Assembly (NCBI GenBank): GCA_028583685.1
Contig: JAMXIF010000051.1
Coordinates: 49,667,655 to 49,731,654, forward strand
Reading direction: 5' to 3'
Length of the DNA: 64,000 nt
Origin: Petaurus breviceps papuanus
Lineage: Eukaryota; Chordata; Mammalia; Diprotodontia; Petauridae
The translations under genes and the position numbers were made by a program. This document shows, piece after piece, positions 63,459-64,000 of this stretch. Position 1 is the stretch's first letter. Each line of letters begins with the position of its first letter. The notes below the pieces were generated by a model. The model was not told where the DNA came from, made no database searches, and was given only the letters and a program-made list of their open reading frames with translations.

Positions 63459-63580
63459 ATATATCAATCAGTCAATAAACTTGTTAAGAGTTTCCTATGT
63501 GCTAGGCATTGTGCTAAGCAAAAGGTAAAAGACAGTCCCTGCCCTCAAGGAGTTGACAATTTAATGCAGATATTTTGAAA
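63459..63580 (-). mobile_element. L2 3' end inside L1, antisense
   Basis: atcaatcagtcaataaactt, ttcctatgtgctaggcattg, gacagtccctgccctcaagg, agttgacaatttaatgca. The L1 sequence rejoins on either side (..cattgcatatat / attttgaaatttt..). Confidence 0.78.
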
Positions 63581-63604
63581 TTTTTTTGATGCACTGATAA
63601 ATTG

Positions 63605-63672
63605 TGCCAAGTCTCTCTGTCTGTCTGTCTCTGTCTGTGTCTCTCTTTCTGTCTCTGTCTCTGTCTCCCTCT
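63605..63672. repeat. (TCTG/TCTC)n microsatellite
   Basis: Imperfect tetranucleotide run within the L1 3' UTR. Confidence 0.92.
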
Positions 63673-63899
63673 CCTTCAAAAATAATGGTAGTTATATGGG
63701 ACGGTTCCCTGGGTGGGGAAGAGGAGATACTAGGAGAAACTGTGGCAGTAAAACAAAAAAATCAATAAAAATTATTTAAAAAAAAAAACACCTCCTCAAC
63801 TAATTTTTAGATGAAAAAACATCCCTATTCTGTGCATAAATTTTTTTAAAGTCACATGAGATTCGGACACTCCTCCGCTCTCTATTCCGGTATATTAAC

Positions 63900-64000
63900 A
63901 CTAAACTCAATCAAATCCAATGAATATTCATTACATCCCTACTATGTGGCAGGCACTTTGGTAGGCACTGGGGCCACAAGGACAATAACAAAGCAGTCTT
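63900..64000 (-). mobile_element. L2 3' end, antisense, cut by window edge
   Basis: caatgaatattcattacatc, cctactatgtggcaggcact, gtaggcactggggccacaag. Continues beyond the window. Confidence 0.78.

Larger units (their letters stand above)
62520..63788 (+). mobile_element. L1 ORF2 end and 3' UTR, sense, split by microsatellite growth and an L2 piece
   Basis: tatctaagatataaaaataa, agccatttctcaacagtcaa, then the frame 62995-63198 (..KLFNPEIPLLDLCPKEATDNKKVN..FVIAKNWKH..), the L1 ORF2 C-terminus with frame breaks. After 63200 comes the 3' UTR; it is interrupted by an L2 piece (63459-63580) and resumes with tttttttgatgcactgataa, aatcaataaaaattatttaa and a final A-run. Confidence 0.82.

Noticed and set aside
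1-64000. Endogenous retrovirus, LTR element, Polinton or CRISPR array
   Set aside because: I looked for capsid, protease, integrase or envelope motifs, paired long terminal repeats and regularly spaced direct repeats with unique spacers; the only reverse-transcriptase and nucleic-acid-binding pieces belong to LINEs, and the only spaced repeat array (38.7-40.3 kb) has no unique spacers.

Overview
This window looks like repeat-dense nuclear DNA from a marsupial. I recognise no intact host protein-coding gene, rRNA or tRNA gene on either strand. The longest open frames (about 100-135 codons) either fall inside recognisable repeats or match nothing I know. The marsupial call rests on three repeat groups: many copies of a short tRNA-headed CORE-type SINE ending near 'cttaaccccaattgcc', many copies of a longer SINE of the same head with a BovB/RTE-like 3' tail, and L1 3' ends of the form known from opossum, wallaby and devil. 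The 'ccccaattgcc' ending leans towards an Australian lineage rather than Monodelphis; this is from memory and is weak. The DNA could be intergenic or lie within a very large intron.

Layout. 1-5 kb: AG microsatellite, MIRs, a possible processed transcript (minus strand, with AATAAA and poly-A), a hAT-type MITE holding a SINE, and a three-level SINE nest. 5-10.6 kb: an L2 fragment, then mostly repeat-poor sequence. 10.6-20.6 kb: L2 pieces in both orientations, MIRs, long SINEs, an L1 with an inverted 5' part, a 116-bp tandem duplication and an L3/CR1 piece. 20.6-26.5 kb: an old L1 3' end, then an ORF1-only L1 derivative (HAL1-like) whose 5' side ends in a large inverted repeat of its own ORF1, then L2. 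26.9-28.7 kb: a long antisense L3/CR1 fragment with two SINEs inside. 28.8-33.9 kb: repeat-poor sequence with MIR/L2. 34.0-37.9 kb: an RT-encoding LINE fragment split by a second HAL1-like element with a target-site duplication, itself holding a SINE with a long AG tail. 38.7-40.3 kb: an AT-rich tandem array with a 149-bp higher-order repeat of six 23-26 bp monomers, the least expected structure here. 40.4-51 kb: hAT MITE, L3/CR1, L2, MIR, GATA and AT arrays, polypurine tracts. 51-64 kb: several L1 3' ends, one a textbook twin-primed insertion with a perfect 14-bp target duplication, L1-in-L1 and L2-in-L1 nests, and a short mariner-like palindrome.

The content is explained mainly by layers of non-LTR retrotransposition: L2, L3/CR1 and MIR as the oldest layer, then L1/HAL1 and the SINEs. 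Nesting and target-site duplications give a relative order in several places. I saw no LTR element, endogenous retrovirus, Polinton or CRISPR. Repeat names are from memory of consensus sequences, boundaries are good to about 5-20 bp unless a target duplication fixes them, and no alignment was run.
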